From positions 4,905 to 37,210 of the forward strand of contig JAUNNI010000023.1 of NCBI GenBank assembly GCA_030531555.1: 32,306 nucleotides of DNA, given 5' to 3'. The DNA comes from Eubacteriales bacterium (GTDB lineage Bacteria; Bacillota; Clostridia; Lachnospirales; Lachnospiraceae). A program made the translations under genes and the position numbers. This document shows, one piece after another, positions 1-6,803 of this stretch (the stretch's first letter is position 1; each line of letters begins with the position of its first letter). A model generated the notes under the pieces. It saw nothing but the letters and a program-made list of their open reading frames with translations, searched no databases and was not told the origin of the DNA.

Positions 1-178
1 TCGGTTACCGTTCGCACCCTAGCTAGCTTGCACTGGCTTTTATAAAAAATGAGAAAATTATTAGTCCATGCAGTATTTAATCTTACTAAAATTGAATCAT
101 TTTCATCCTAATAATTAAGAATATTTTTATGGTATATTGAGTATGATAATTAATATTATTTTTATAAGGGGTGAGGAA

Positions 179-544
179 ATGCCATTTATTGAATTTAAGT
201 CTAATCGAAAAATCTCAGATGAACAGCAGGTAATTCTTCGTGAAGCAATTGGTCGAATTCTTGAGATTATTCCAGGAGAAACCAGAGAATTCACCGTATA
301 TACCTTTATGGATGAATTACGAATTAATTTTGGTTTAGAAAATCCTGATCAGCCATGTGTTTATGTTAGTGTGGAAGTATTTGATAAAATTATGGAAACC
401 GTTGATAAAAATATTTTACAGACCTTCCTTCGAGGTGCAAAAGAAATAGTATATAATGTTCTACAGATGCCACCAGAAAATACATTTGTTTATTTCACTA
501 CTTTACCGATGATGGCATGGGATGAAAAAAATATAGTTGGGTAA
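179..544 (+). CDS. Tautomerase / MIF-like protein
   Basis: The 121-residue product starts MPFIEFKSN. Tautomerase-superfamily proteins (4-oxalocrotonate tautomerase, MIF) use the amino-terminal proline, exposed after Met removal, as catalytic base, and a Pro directly after the start Met is what is seen here. The length is near that of MIF-type proteins (about 115 residues). I chose the ATG at 179 because it follows a GGGGTGAGG ribosome binding site and puts Pro in position 2. An upstream TTG at 137 would bury that proline. The gene stands alone, with no partner that hints at a substrate. Family assignment rests on the N-terminus and length, so the function is only general: keto-enol tautomerase-like, cytoplasmic. 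Confidence 0.6.
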   Translation: MPFIEFKSNRKISDEQQVILREAIGRILEIIPGETREFTVYTFMDELRINFGLENPDQPCVYVSVEVFDKIMETVDKNILQTFLRGAKEIVYNVLQMPPENTFVYFTTLPMMAWDEKNIVG

Positions 545-796
545 CAGGAATCGCCTGAATCCGTCACATTGCACCGTTACCTTTGTTTCTATTCGAAGCA
601 GAGGCGATTGGTGCTTAATTATTGGTTGGGCGTGAACTGTAACAATTTTCGGTTATCAGTGTGATGAAAAAAAGGATTTTTATCCTAAAATTATATGAAG
701 AAGGAAAAATCAAAATAGAATATAAAAATGAAAAGCAATAATCAATTACCGATCCATTGAAAAACAAAATATCCCAGTACTTATGATAGGCTTGAC
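545..796. other. Gene-poor spacer with a possible mini-ORF
   Basis: No convincing gene is present. An 8-bp inverted repeat (AATCGCCT at 549, AGGCGATT ending at 609) has a loop too long and no T-run for a clear terminator. A 25-codon ORF on the plus strand (664-741, MKKRIFILKLYEEGKIKIEY...) lacks a good ribosome binding site and may be the tail of a lost gene. The stretch sits beside several gene remnants, so it is probably decayed coding DNA. Confidence 0.35.
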
Positions 797-1003
797 ATGC
801 TCTGGGAACGATATCCAAAATATCATGAGAAAAAAACTTTCACTTCATTAGCTGATCTTCTTGAAGATCACGAGTCTTACCAGAAAGACTTTGATGACGA
901 ACTGAAGGAAGAATATATTAAGATGTACCATCTGCTATATACAAATGCTTCTGAGAAAGTGTTTGGAGGATATTCACTTTATGAGTATTCTCTTTTGGCA
1001 TAA
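797..1003 (+). CDS. Small hypothetical protein or gene fragment
   Basis: A 68-residue frame begins MLWERYPKYHEKKTF and is rich in charged helix-forming residues (LADLLEDHES..., DDELKEEYIKMYHLLY). Composition and codon use look like real protein, but no ribosome binding site precedes the ATG and I recognise no family. It ends 23 bp before the convergent MBL hydrolase gene. Given the number of truncated genes close by, it may be the C-terminal part of a larger lost gene. Confidence 0.35.
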   Translation: MLWERYPKYHEKKTFTSLADLLEDHESYQKDFDDELKEEYIKMYHLLYTNASEKVFGGYSLYEYSLLA

Positions 1004-1025
1004 TCATGATCTCATTTCTGTGCGT

Positions 1026-1898
1026 TTATTTCATCCACTTTTGCTTTGCAAGCCGTATAGAACGTGCCTTCTGCTCGGTGTCACCCGATTCATCATAGCC
1101 ATCCCAAGGTGCATCTGGATCATGGGGCTTCTGCTTTCGGATATCATGGCAAAGCTGATCACTATGGGCAAACACGAAATCCAGATCATCATGCCAGCCG
1201 GTGTGTCCTGTAATCACCATGGGATTGATCCCCCGGCTACGAAGCTTTTCTTCCAAAACATCAAGTGATCTTACTGCCAGCTTGTTGTCTTCGGCCAGCG
1301 AAGACAACAAGCTATATCCTCCATCTGGACCGAACCAGATGGTGTCCCCAGTAAAGAGATATTTGTCGTCAATCAGATATACAAGATGTCCCCAAGTATG
1401 CCCTGGAACAAGAATTGCTTCGATTTTAATATCATTGATATAAAATATTTCTCCATCTTTCAGCAGTTTCCGCGGATTATCACTATGTACCATTGGCAAT
1501 TTATACAATCCATAGATTACTTTTCTTCGCTTCTCACCTGTTAGATACAGGTTCTCAATATCACTTAAGTATAAGGTGGCATGAGAAAACAGCAGGTCGC
1601 TGTCTTTTTCCACAGCTCCCACGTGATCAGTGTCCTGATGTGTGATAAGAATATGCCGAATATCAGCTGGATTCAAATCCAGCCAACCCATCTTTTCTTT
1701 TAACCGGGGATAATTGTATCCCGCATCAATCATGATGGTGGTGCCGTTTTTTGTATAAAAGAAAATGTTGGCTATATATTCCCGCAGACACTTGACATGT
1801 TCATCAATGACACCTGTGTTCAGTGGCTTAAACACTTCCTTGCCGCGATATTTCAACGGCATCAGTTTAATCTGCATGGCAGATGCAAATTTTGACAT
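1026..1898 (-). CDS. MBL-fold metallo-hydrolase
   Basis: A 290-residue cytosolic protein with the metallo-beta-lactamase fold. The metal motif reads THQDTDHVG around residue 86, an HxDxDH version of the usual HxHxDH. It is followed by a histidine in PGHTWGHLVY (about 165), the bridging aspartate in FTGDTIW (about 183) and a last histidine in ITGHTGWHD (about 231). These residues bind two metal ions and activate water in this superfamily. The substrate cannot be read from sequence; glyoxalase-II-like or lactonase-like enzymes are possible. The start follows an AAGGAAGG site 6 nt upstream. The C-terminal 40 residues are rich in Asp, Lys and Trp. Upstream lie two broken methyltransferase genes read the same way, so it may be the only survivor of an older operon. 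Confidence 0.85.
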   Translation of the reverse strand: MSKFASAMQIKLMPLKYRGKEVFKPLNTGVIDEHVKCLREYIANIFFYTKNGTTIMIDAGYNYPRLKEKMGWLDLNPADIRHILITHQDTDHVGAVEKDSDLLFSHATLYLSDIENLYLTGEKRRKVIYGLYKLPMVHSDNPRKLLKDGEIFYINDIKIEAILVPGHTWGHLVYLIDDKYLFTGDTIWFGPDGGYSLLSSLAEDNKLAVRSLDVLEEKLRSRGINPMVITGHTGWHDDLDFVFAHSDQLCHDIRKQKPHDPDAPWDGYDESGDTEQKARSIRLAKQKWMK

Positions 1899-1920
1899 GA
1901 TAAACCTTCCTTTCTTCTTT

Positions 1921-2022
1921 TTAAGTAATGATTCTGCTGGGCAAAGGAGTGTTTATACATTCGTCCAGGACATCCAACACTGTCTGCTTCCATTCTTTTT
2001 GTAACATCCATGCAGCAATTCA
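1921..2022 (-). pseudogene. Possible gene remnant between methyltransferase remnant and MBL gene
   Basis: A good ribosome binding site (GGGAG, 7-nt spacing) precedes ATG AAT TGC TGC at 2022, but that frame gives an unconvincing Cys-rich peptide running into the next gene. One frame over, ATG at 2007 gives MLQKEWKQTVLDVLDECINT and ends at 1921, which reads like a genuine C-terminus. The start site and the plausible coding frame are out of phase, suggesting a frameshifted or deleted gene. No family is recognised. Confidence 0.25.
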
Positions 2023-2035
2023 TTTTTTCACTCCC

Positions 2036-2280
2036 TTATTTTTTGCACAGGAAACAGCCTTCACTCTCCACGGTTTCGATGCTGACCTCTGCGTACATTT
2101 CGGAAAGGCGTTTTTGTAAGCTTTCTCTATGTAGGCTTCGTTCTTCTCTTTACCGATACCCCATACCAGCTTACTCACAGCAGTGCCAAGCACAGATGAG
2201 CAAGTCATCATACCATCATAGAAACCGTCTTCTTTGCCGAGGACCTTGTAAGCACCTTTGATTTCATCATGTCGTGTCAT
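2036..2280 (-). pseudogene. Class I SAM methyltransferase, internally deleted
   Basis: A ribosome binding site (AAAGGGTG) and a normal start lead into MTRHDEIKGAYKVLGKEDGF and on to ...KEKNEAYIEKAY. This resembles the N-terminal lid of small class I SAM-dependent methyltransferases. After about 55 codons the natural sequence stops. Shifting one base at the AAAGCTTAC junction gives LQKRLSEMYAEVSIETVESE followed by GCFLCKK and a stop at 2036, which looks like a C-terminus of the same enzyme class. The SAM-binding Rossmann core (about 120 residues in the family) is missing. The unshifted frame runs to 2020 as nonsense. So this is an out-of-frame internal deletion, not a small gene. The family call is from memory of similar proteins. 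Confidence 0.6.
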
Positions 2281-2310
2281 TGTTTTTCACCCTTTCAGAT
2301 ACATTCCTTA

Positions 2311-2703
2311 CTATTTCTTGAGTACTGCAATCTTGTTTGACAGGTTTCGAATTGTCCCAATTTTTTCAATCACCTTATAAATTGGAGCGATCTCGATCAT
2401 ACCTTCCACAAGGCTTCTGTCACCCTGCCAATGAAACTCCGATGCAAGCCGCACAAGTTCTTTACCGTTTTGGGCTCCCCAGGTGAAAACCGCTCCGCTT
2501 TGTGAAATGGACTTTTCCACATTCTTTTTGATGAAAACAGGATTCATAATTTCCATAAAAACCATTGCATGAAAAAAACGTTGACTGATAATAGAGAAAA
2601 TGTCCCTCACATCATCCTCGGAAAGATACATAGATAATCCTTCCATAATGATTAGTGCGGTATTCACCCCTGCCGGTATCTGCTGCGTCCAACACGCATC
2701 CAT
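2311..2703 (-). pseudogene. Leucine carboxyl methyltransferase-family O-methyltransferase, N-terminally truncated
   Basis: A 130-residue frame holds the second half of an LCM-family (PPM1/Tcmp-type) SAM methyltransferase. The stretch NTALIIMEGLSMYLSEDDVR matches the family's conserved EGL-x-MYL segment, followed by the mixed C-terminal domain. Intact members are about 270 residues, and the N-terminal half with the SAM-binding loop is absent. A TGA closes the frame about 13 codons upstream of the ATG and no ribosome binding site is seen. The next gene downstream, 30 bp away, is another broken methyltransferase. The product, if made, would lack the cofactor site. Confidence 0.65.
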
Positions 2704-2749
2704 TGCAGAGGTTGCAATATTGTAAACGCGGTCACACTCCTGTCCTCAC

Positions 2750-2848
2750 ATTACATATATTTTCATTCCATTTTTTATCGTAGCACTGGCTTTTGCCAGC
2801 CTATTATTAGCGGCCTATAAGATCACATGCAAGAGACTGAATGAATAG
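2750..2848 (+). pseudogene. C-terminal remnant of an ABC transporter permease (FtsX/MacB type)
   Basis: On the plus strand a frame reads ITYIFIPFFIVALAFASLLL then AAYKITCKRLNE and a stop at 2848. A hydrophobic helix ending in a short basic tail of the type KxxxKRLNE is how many FtsX-like permeases finish. No start or upstream domain is present. It overlaps a short minus-strand ORF, and only one of the two can be functional. Confidence is moderate because the match rests on about 30 residues. Confidence 0.4.
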
Positions 2849-2898
2849 CATAAAACATAGATGACAAGGATTCTTCTGGCTTTTTTTGATAATTTCAT
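2815..2898 (-). CDS. Short membrane peptide or truncated gene start
   Basis: A strong ribosome binding site (GGGAGG, 7-nt spacing) precedes ATG at 2898. The frame gives MKLSKKARRILVIYVLCYSF then SLLHVIL and stops. It has the form of a basic N-terminus plus one membrane helix. It lies directly downstream of the flavodoxin gene on the same strand, so it could be a fourth gene of that operon. It may equally be the 5' end of a larger membrane protein cut by the rearrangement that left the permease fragment opposite. A 9-bp inverted repeat, CATAGATGA/TCATCTATG, covers its first codons. Confidence 0.35.
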   Translation of the reverse strand: MKLSKKARRILVIYVLCYSFSLLHVIL

Positions 2899-2921
2899 CT
2901 ATGATCCTCCCGGTAATTCCC

Positions 2922-3335
2922 TTACATTGCTTTGATTTTTTCTCCTAACATTTTACATGCAACAAGATCATCCTCTTCCGGATAAAGATGTGCAATCAAT
3001 CCTTCTTCCTGGATCATTTCAGCGCCTCCTGCAACACATCTGTCGTACCAGGTTCTCATCCATTCTCCATCTCCCCAGTCATAGGAACCAAACAGTGCAA
3101 CTTTCTTTCCTGCTAATTCATTTTCAATTTCAGAAAATAATGGTTCCATCTCATAAGCATCAAGTTCTTCTGCTCCCATTGCGGAGCATCCCAGGATGAT
3201 GATGTCATTTTCTAACACTTGCTTTGCAGTAACTTTTCCAACTTCTATGGCTTCGATACCAATCGCTTCTGCAATCGCCTCAGCCATTGCTGCTGTGTTT
3301 CCTGTTCCTGAAAAATAAGTTATAATTGTTCGCAT
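2922..3335 (-). CDS. Flavodoxin
   Basis: A 137-residue short-chain flavodoxin. The N-terminal beta strand and FMN phosphate loop read ITYFSGTGNTAAMAEAIAEA, matching the family's T/S-G-T-G-N-T loop. A second conserved segment, IILGCSAMGAEELD (about 46-59), corresponds to the FMN-ring loop, and FGSYDWGDGEWM (about 82-93) to the C-terminal ring loop. Flavodoxins carry low-potential electrons and commonly replace ferredoxin when iron is short. This fits the DtxR-like sites in front of the operon. It is the third gene, 11 bp after DUF3793, and has its own ribosome binding site (AGGAGG). Confidence 0.93.
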   Translation of the reverse strand: MRTIITYFSGTGNTAAMAEAIAEAIGIEAIEVGKVTAKQVLENDIIILGCSAMGAEELDAYEMEPLFSEIENELAGKKVALFGSYDWGDGEWMRTWYDRCVAGGAEMIQEEGLIAHLYPEEDDLVACKMLGEKIKAM

Positions 3336-3346
3336 TTTAAATCCTC

Positions 3347-3916
3347 CTATACAAACTGATAATTCAGTAGCTGTTCCATATGTAAACCAGTTTCCAATTT
3401 ATTGCAGAGCAAATCTCTGCAATATAGGAATTTTTTTGTCATTTCCTTTGCAACCTGTACATCGCCATACACTTTCCACAATCCTGAGTATTTACACTCA
3501 CTTCCTTTGTGTTTTTCAAATCCAATCACATCCTCTAAAGGGTATCCTAAAAATACACCGATCTCATTTGGACATTTTTGATCTTTATATCTTTCTGACA
3601 TCAGATCGAGTGCTTCTTCTAGTGTAAAGTCTTTCGGATATCCCTGGTTCATAAGATATTGTCTTACTTCCTGCTTAGAGAGCTGCTGATTTAAAAGATC
3701 CTGACGATAAACAAATATCAAAAAATGGTTTTTACAGCTACAGACAACTCTCATTTTGATATTAAATTTCAAGAACAGATCTTCATATCTTTCCATAAAA
3801 TTCAGAAGATTTGTTGAACTGCTTTTTTTAAAAGAAATAAGATTGGCTGGCTTTACTCCCATCAATGTAGGTGCACAATGTGTAGCCAGCATCTTTTCAA
3901 AATCATATTGTGACAT
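3347..3916 (-). CDS. DUF3793 family protein
   Basis: A 189-residue cytosolic protein starting MSQYDFEKMLATHCAPTLMG. The opening with the conserved H-C-A-P-T-L segment, the central FLIFVYR (about 66) and the C-terminal IGVFLGYPLEDVIGF (about 119) followed by a CKYSGLWKVYGD segment are hallmarks of DUF3793 as I know it. The function is unknown. The family is common in Clostridia near flavodoxin and ferrous-iron genes, and here it lies between DUF2325 and flavodoxin with 11-15 bp gaps. A role in iron or heme-related metabolism is inferred only from context. Two conserved Cys (in THCAPT and SECKYSG) could bind a ligand. Confidence 0.85.
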   Translation of the reverse strand: MSQYDFEKMLATHCAPTLMGVKPANLISFKKSSSTNLLNFMERYEDLFLKFNIKMRVVCSCKNHFLIFVYRQDLLNQQLSKQEVRQYLMNQGYPKDFTLEEALDLMSERYKDQKCPNEIGVFLGYPLEDVIGFEKHKGSECKYSGLWKVYGDVQVAKEMTKKFLYCRDLLCNKLETGLHMEQLLNYQFV

Positions 3917-3931
3917 ATTGATATCCTTTCT

Positions 3932-4228
3932 TTACAACTTATTTTTAGAATCTTCAAATTGCTCTAATAAATGATCCAAAGCACTTGCACTGCTGCTTTT
4001 ACAATGAAGAACAGGAATATTATTCTTTTTCGCCTCTTTCATCGTGCTTTTCATCATCTTGTGCGACACTGTATTAGTAAATAACACAAACAAATCTGGT
4101 ACCCCTAATTTTTTTCTCAGACATCCTTTTTCTTTTACAAACACTTTGGAATCAAATCCGTGACAAAAACAGATGTCTTCATAGGTACCAACCATCCTTT
4201 CATTTCCACCGACTATTACAACACTCAT
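3932..4228 (-). CDS. DUF2325 domain protein
   Basis: A 98-residue protein with the DUF2325 Rossmann-like core: MSVVIVGGNERMVGTYEDIC at the N-terminus, DLFVLFTNTVSHKMM in the middle, and NNIPVLHCKSSSASALDHLL near the end. The family has no assigned biochemical role and is usually a small standalone domain. It is the first gene of the DUF2325-DUF3793-flavodoxin operon. Its start follows AAAAGGAG with 7-nt spacing. Two DtxR-like dyads and a TTGACA promoter lie upstream, so it is probably made under iron limitation. That regulation is inferred. Confidence 0.85.
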   Translation of the reverse strand: MSVVIVGGNERMVGTYEDICFCHGFDSKVFVKEKGCLRKKLGVPDLFVLFTNTVSHKMMKSTMKEAKKNNIPVLHCKSSSASALDHLLEQFEDSKNKL

Positions 4229-4242
4229 TATTTCTCCTTTTA

Positions 4243-4258
4243 GTTAGTTATGCCTAAC
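4243..4258 (-). promoter_or_regulatory. DtxR-like operator, proximal copy
   Basis: Read on the minus strand: GTTAGGCATAACTAAC, an inverted repeat of GTTAG with a 6-bp centre, extended by one matching base pair on each side. It resembles DtxR/IdeR-type iron boxes (TTAGG...CCTAA). It lies just upstream of the ribosome binding site of the DUF2325 gene. Confidence 0.6.
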
Positions 4259-4275
4259 TTCTTAATTAAAAAAAT

Positions 4276-4298
4276 ATAAACAGAACAATTCTGTTTAT
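4276..4298. repeat. Perfect 10-bp inverted repeat in the 5' leader
   Basis: ATAAACAGAA and TTCTGTTTAT are separated by CAA. The hairpin lies between the two DtxR-like dyads, in the presumed untranslated leader of the DUF2325 operon. No T-run follows in either direction that would make it a terminator. It may be a protein site or an mRNA structure. Confidence 0.55.
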
Positions 4299-4308
4299 TA
4301 ATACTTTA

Positions 4309-4324
4309 GTTAGTTATGTCTAAC
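4309..4324 (-). promoter_or_regulatory. DtxR-like operator, distal copy over the transcription start
   Basis: Minus strand GTTAGACATAACTAAC, one base different from the copy at 4243. It starts 3 bp after the predicted -10 hexamer, so a bound repressor would cover the transcription start. Two near-identical dyads 66 bp apart make a regulatory role likely; the regulator is not in the window. Confidence 0.65.
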
Positions 4325-4327
4325 CTC

Positions 4328-4356
4328 AAATTATCATACCTTTTTCTTTTTGTCAA
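4328..4356 (-). promoter_or_regulatory. Sigma-A-type promoter of the DUF2325 operon
   Basis: Minus strand: -35 TTGACA (4356-4351), 17-bp spacer, -10 TAATTT (4333-4328), with a TG just upstream of the -10. The predicted start falls inside the distal DtxR-like dyad. Confidence 0.7.
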
Positions 4357-4445
4357 CATTAAATTTTCTCATGTGTTGAACGTAGATTCAAACACTTTGT
4401 TCCCGACATAATTTCCATCCATCTCCATAAAAAACTGAAGGAACA

Positions 4446-4687
4446 TTATGATCTTCTCCACTTCTCTTCGCATGGCTGTCTGAGACAATCTGTATACACC
4501 AAAATAGTTTGAGGCTCAAGAACCTCAAACTATTTTGAACAAGCCTGTCTCAAAACGATCACGGTCAATAAGCTTACGTGGACCGCCGCCTACAGTTCCG
4601 ATAGCAACGATGCTATTAGAAGGAATACCCTCAAAACAGTAATCATGGAATCCTTTCTTTTGTCTGATACATTTTCATTAGATACAT
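4446..4687 (-). pseudogene. Decayed DUF4417 family gene
   Basis: A good ribosome binding site (AAGGAG) precedes ATG at 4687, but the reading frame breaks after about a dozen codons. One frame over, the sequence reads FHDYCFEGIPSNSIVAIGTV then GGGPRKLIDRDRFETGLFKI and V, matching the conserved F-C-F-x-G-I-x-x-N-S-x-V-A-I-G-T-x-G core of DUF4417 (often on phages and conjugative elements). A single extra T then shifts the frame, after which EVLEPQTILVYTDCL continues the same domain. The N-terminal portion (over 100 residues in the family) is missing. Thus there are at least two frameshifts and a large deletion. A further minus-strand frame follows toward 4380, but I cannot assign it. Confidence 0.7.
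4500..4537. repeat. Perfect palindrome with 15-bp arms inside the DUF4417 remnant
   Basis: CAAAATAGTTTGAGG and CCTCAAACTATTTTG flank an 8-base loop. No T-run follows on either strand. Both arms are part of the old DUF4417 reading frame (FKIVEV and PQTIL), and the arm encoding FKIVEV contains the frameshifting T. Confidence 0.8.
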
Positions 4688-4746
4688 AATTATCTCCTTC
4701 CGTGTTTCTTTTCAATATGCTTAAAACACAGAAATCAAATAATTAT

Positions 4747-5382
4747 CTATAACTGTTTGCCTAACTCATAGGCTTTTTTGAGGTAATCTCCAAAGGTATC
4801 CTCATGATATGCCTTTTTTGCATCCGGATCAAACATGGTCCAGTCATATTTACTGTAGTCAACTACCTGAAGGGTATTGCCGCAGGCTAAAACTTCCGTT
4901 GGTCCCACAAAAGTGCTTAAGGTATTTTTGTAGGTTTCCAGTAAAGTGTTATAGCCGGTCATTTCATACATCTCTTCCCCACAGTTACTGGTCATGATGA
5001 GGATCACCGGGATCAGATGCTCATTGCAGCATGGTTTTTCCTTGTTATAGGTTAATACCTGAAATACCAGTCTTTCATACAAAGCCCTGAATTCTGCGGT
5101 AAAATTACTTAAGTAGTTTGGAGAACCTATGATCAGGCCGTCTGCCTGTCTTATCTTTTCAAGAACATCAAAAAGACCATCCTTACAGACACATCGTCCA
5201 AAAGTAGCAGGAAGCTTACATCCAAAGCAGGATACGCATCCCGTATGCTTTTCCAGTTTATAAAGGTCAATGTATTCAATTTCTGCTCCGGCATCTTTTG
5301 CCCCTTTTGCAGCTTCTTTTATGAGCTGGTCTGTATTCCATCCTTTTCTTGGTCCTGCATTGATCGCAATTATCTTTTTCAT
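4747..5382 (-). CDS. NAD(P)H-dependent FMN reductase / iron-sulfur flavoprotein-like
   Basis: A 211-residue flavodoxin-fold protein. The N-terminus MKKIIAINAGPRKGWNTDQL carries the FMN phosphate loop of the NADPH-dependent FMN reductase family. A cysteine cluster follows (C49, C52, C55 and C64, C66: CxxCxxC-x8-CxC), then the flavin-ring segment IIGSPNYLSNFTAEFRALYE. The compact Cys motif is like that of archaeal and clostridial iron-sulfur flavoproteins, which bind a 4Fe-4S cluster, so it may be a redox carrier. I chose the ATG at 5382 because GAGGAG lies 8 nt upstream; the longer frame starting at 5412 has no site. It follows the ATPase/DUF234 gene by 32 bp and may be co-transcribed, though the two have no known link. 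Confidence 0.82.
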   Translation of the reverse strand: MKKIIAINAGPRKGWNTDQLIKEAAKGAKDAGAEIEYIDLYKLEKHTGCVSCFGCKLPATFGRCVCKDGLFDVLEKIRQADGLIIGSPNYLSNFTAEFRALYERLVFQVLTYNKEKPCCNEHLIPVILIMTSNCGEEMYEMTGYNTLLETYKNTLSTFVGPTEVLACGNTLQVVDYSKYDWTMFDPDAKKAYHEDTFGDYLKKAYELGKQL

Positions 5383-5414
5383 CGCTAGTCTCCTCTCATC
5401 CTCTACATCCAATC

Positions 5415-6800
5415 CTATATTTCCTGATACAGCTCATCCAAAGAGATAAAGCTTACATTCTCTCCCGGTTTCCCTTTAAATCCTGACCTGGAGATGAAAA
5501 CATATCGGTAACATTCCAATCCAGTCGCTTTAACCTGAGCGATTTCCTCATTTACTATAGCATCACTGATCGGATTTTTGCGGAATTTTACCTCATAAAA
5601 AACATATCCTTTTTCATCTTCTGTAACTACATCAAATTCCCCATTTGTTCGAGTGGTTGGATTATCATAATAATACTTTCCAATTTTTTCAATCACAGGA
5701 TCCATAAGACCTGCTTTGTTCATCCGGATCAAATACTGTCTGCAAATCGTTTCAAACTGATGCGGCACATAATATTCTTCAAAGTCCTGTTCAATATACT
5801 TATTATAGAAAACATCCAGATCCATGATTTTAAGCTGGGAAGAATACCGGAAGATATATCTGTAATAAAAGAGGGACAGATTGTCGGAGATATGGTATCC
5901 GGTTTTCTTCTTATTATTGCTGTCATTAATAGGAGCTGTCTTTTCAACTACTTCCATTCGGATCAGTTTATCTAACACATCTACCATAGTTGGTCCGCTT
6001 GATACATGAGATTGCGATAAAATATCGCTGTACCGTGAAAATCCTCTTGCTAATGTTTCAAACACTTCATTTGCATTAACAATTTTGGATATCTCTGCAT
6101 TTAAATACATAGATACTTCATTCTCAAGTCTCGCACCTGTTGATGCGATCAATTCAATCAGGTTTTCTTTCACACTTACTGTATCATCAATTAATCGATT
6201 ATAATAAGGAATTCCCCCAAATACTGCGTAAATTCTCACCTTGTCTTCACACGAATATTCTGGATAGAAAAGGGAAGATTCATAATAATCCATTGGTTTT
6301 AGATCAATTGTCAAATCTACACGTCCATACAGTGGATTTGCATGCTCAAGTAGTGATTTCATAACTTCAACATAGGAACCAAGAATGATTAAGGTAAGTT
6401 TAGAGCTGTCTCTGTATGAATCAATCAAAGATTGTAGAATACTATCCATTCCTTTTACGGATTCTCTGAGATATGGATATTCATCCAAAACAAGGATCAT
6501 TTTCTCTTCTTTCGATAATTCAAATATATATTTCAAGAGAGATTCTATGTCTTTATAGCCAAGCATTGGCAAAGACAGTGTCTCTGACAATACATCACTT
6601 AATCCTCTTACGTTGCTGCCCTGCGCAACCTGTTTGCATTCATAATATATGCTTTTTATATTACTATTTCGTATAGCCTGTTTTACCAGTTCACTTTTGC
6701 CTACACGTCTTCTTCCATAGATCAATGAAAAATTCATTTCATTTTTTCCAATAACTTTGGCAAGTTTTTTTAATTCATTTTTTCGACCAATAAATTTCAT
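5415..6800 (-). CDS. ATPase (archaeal ATPase-2 type) with DUF234 / PD-(D/E)xK-like C-terminus
   Basis: A 461-residue protein. Residues 1-220 form an AAA/STAND-like ATPase: Walker A GRRRVGKSEL (29-38), Walker B ILVLDEYPYL (102-111) and sensor LIILGSYV (137-144). A winged-helix-like middle (about 240-310) precedes DUF234. The end (380-461) has E388-F-D390 in strand one and E403-V-K405 in strand two, the layout of PD-(D/E)xK nucleases. These ATPase/DUF234 genes occur in many copies in archaea, Bacteroidetes and Lachnospiraceae and have no settled function. Its ribosome binding site (GGAGGT, 11 nt from ATG) is built into a palindromic element repeated upstream, so autoregulation is likely. The sequence is intact. 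Confidence 0.85.
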   Translation of the reverse strand: MKFIGRKNELKKLAKVIGKNEMNFSLIYGRRRVGKSELVKQAIRNSNIKSIYYECKQVAQGSNVRGLSDVLSETLSLPMLGYKDIESLLKYIFELSKEEKMILVLDEYPYLRESVKGMDSILQSLIDSYRDSSKLTLIILGSYVEVMKSLLEHANPLYGRVDLTIDLKPMDYYESSLFYPEYSCEDKVRIYAVFGGIPYYNRLIDDTVSVKENLIELIASTGARLENEVSMYLNAEISKIVNANEVFETLARGFSRYSDILSQSHVSSGPTMVDVLDKLIRMEVVEKTAPINDSNNKKKTGYHISDNLSLFYYRYIFRYSSQLKIMDLDVFYNKYIEQDFEEYYVPHQFETICRQYLIRMNKAGLMDPVIEKIGKYYYDNPTTRTNGEFDVVTEDEKGYVFYEVKFRKNPISDAIVNEEIAQVKATGLECYRYVFISRSGFKGKPGENVSFISLDELYQEI

Positions 6801-6803
6801 TTT

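Noticed and set aside
549-609. Inverted repeat AATCGCCT/AGGCGATT as terminator of the tautomerase gene
   Set aside because: The loop of about 45 bases is long and no T-run follows.
615-818. A 67-residue minus-strand frame rich in Phe, Ile and Tyr
   Set aside because: It has no start site and its composition is that of A/T-rich non-coding DNA.
945-1268. A 107-residue plus-strand frame
   Set aside because: It is antisense to the MBL hydrolase, has no ribosome binding site and no protein-like pattern.
2020-2280. An intact 86-residue gene
   Set aside because: Its last 30 residues are nonsense, while a one-base shift gives a methyltransferase C-terminus; it is a deletion product.
4481-4552. A MITE-like element: TGAGACA...TGTCTCA ends around the 4500-4537 palindrome
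   Set aside because: DUF4417 coding continues through the whole stretch once a single base is removed, so no insertion took place.
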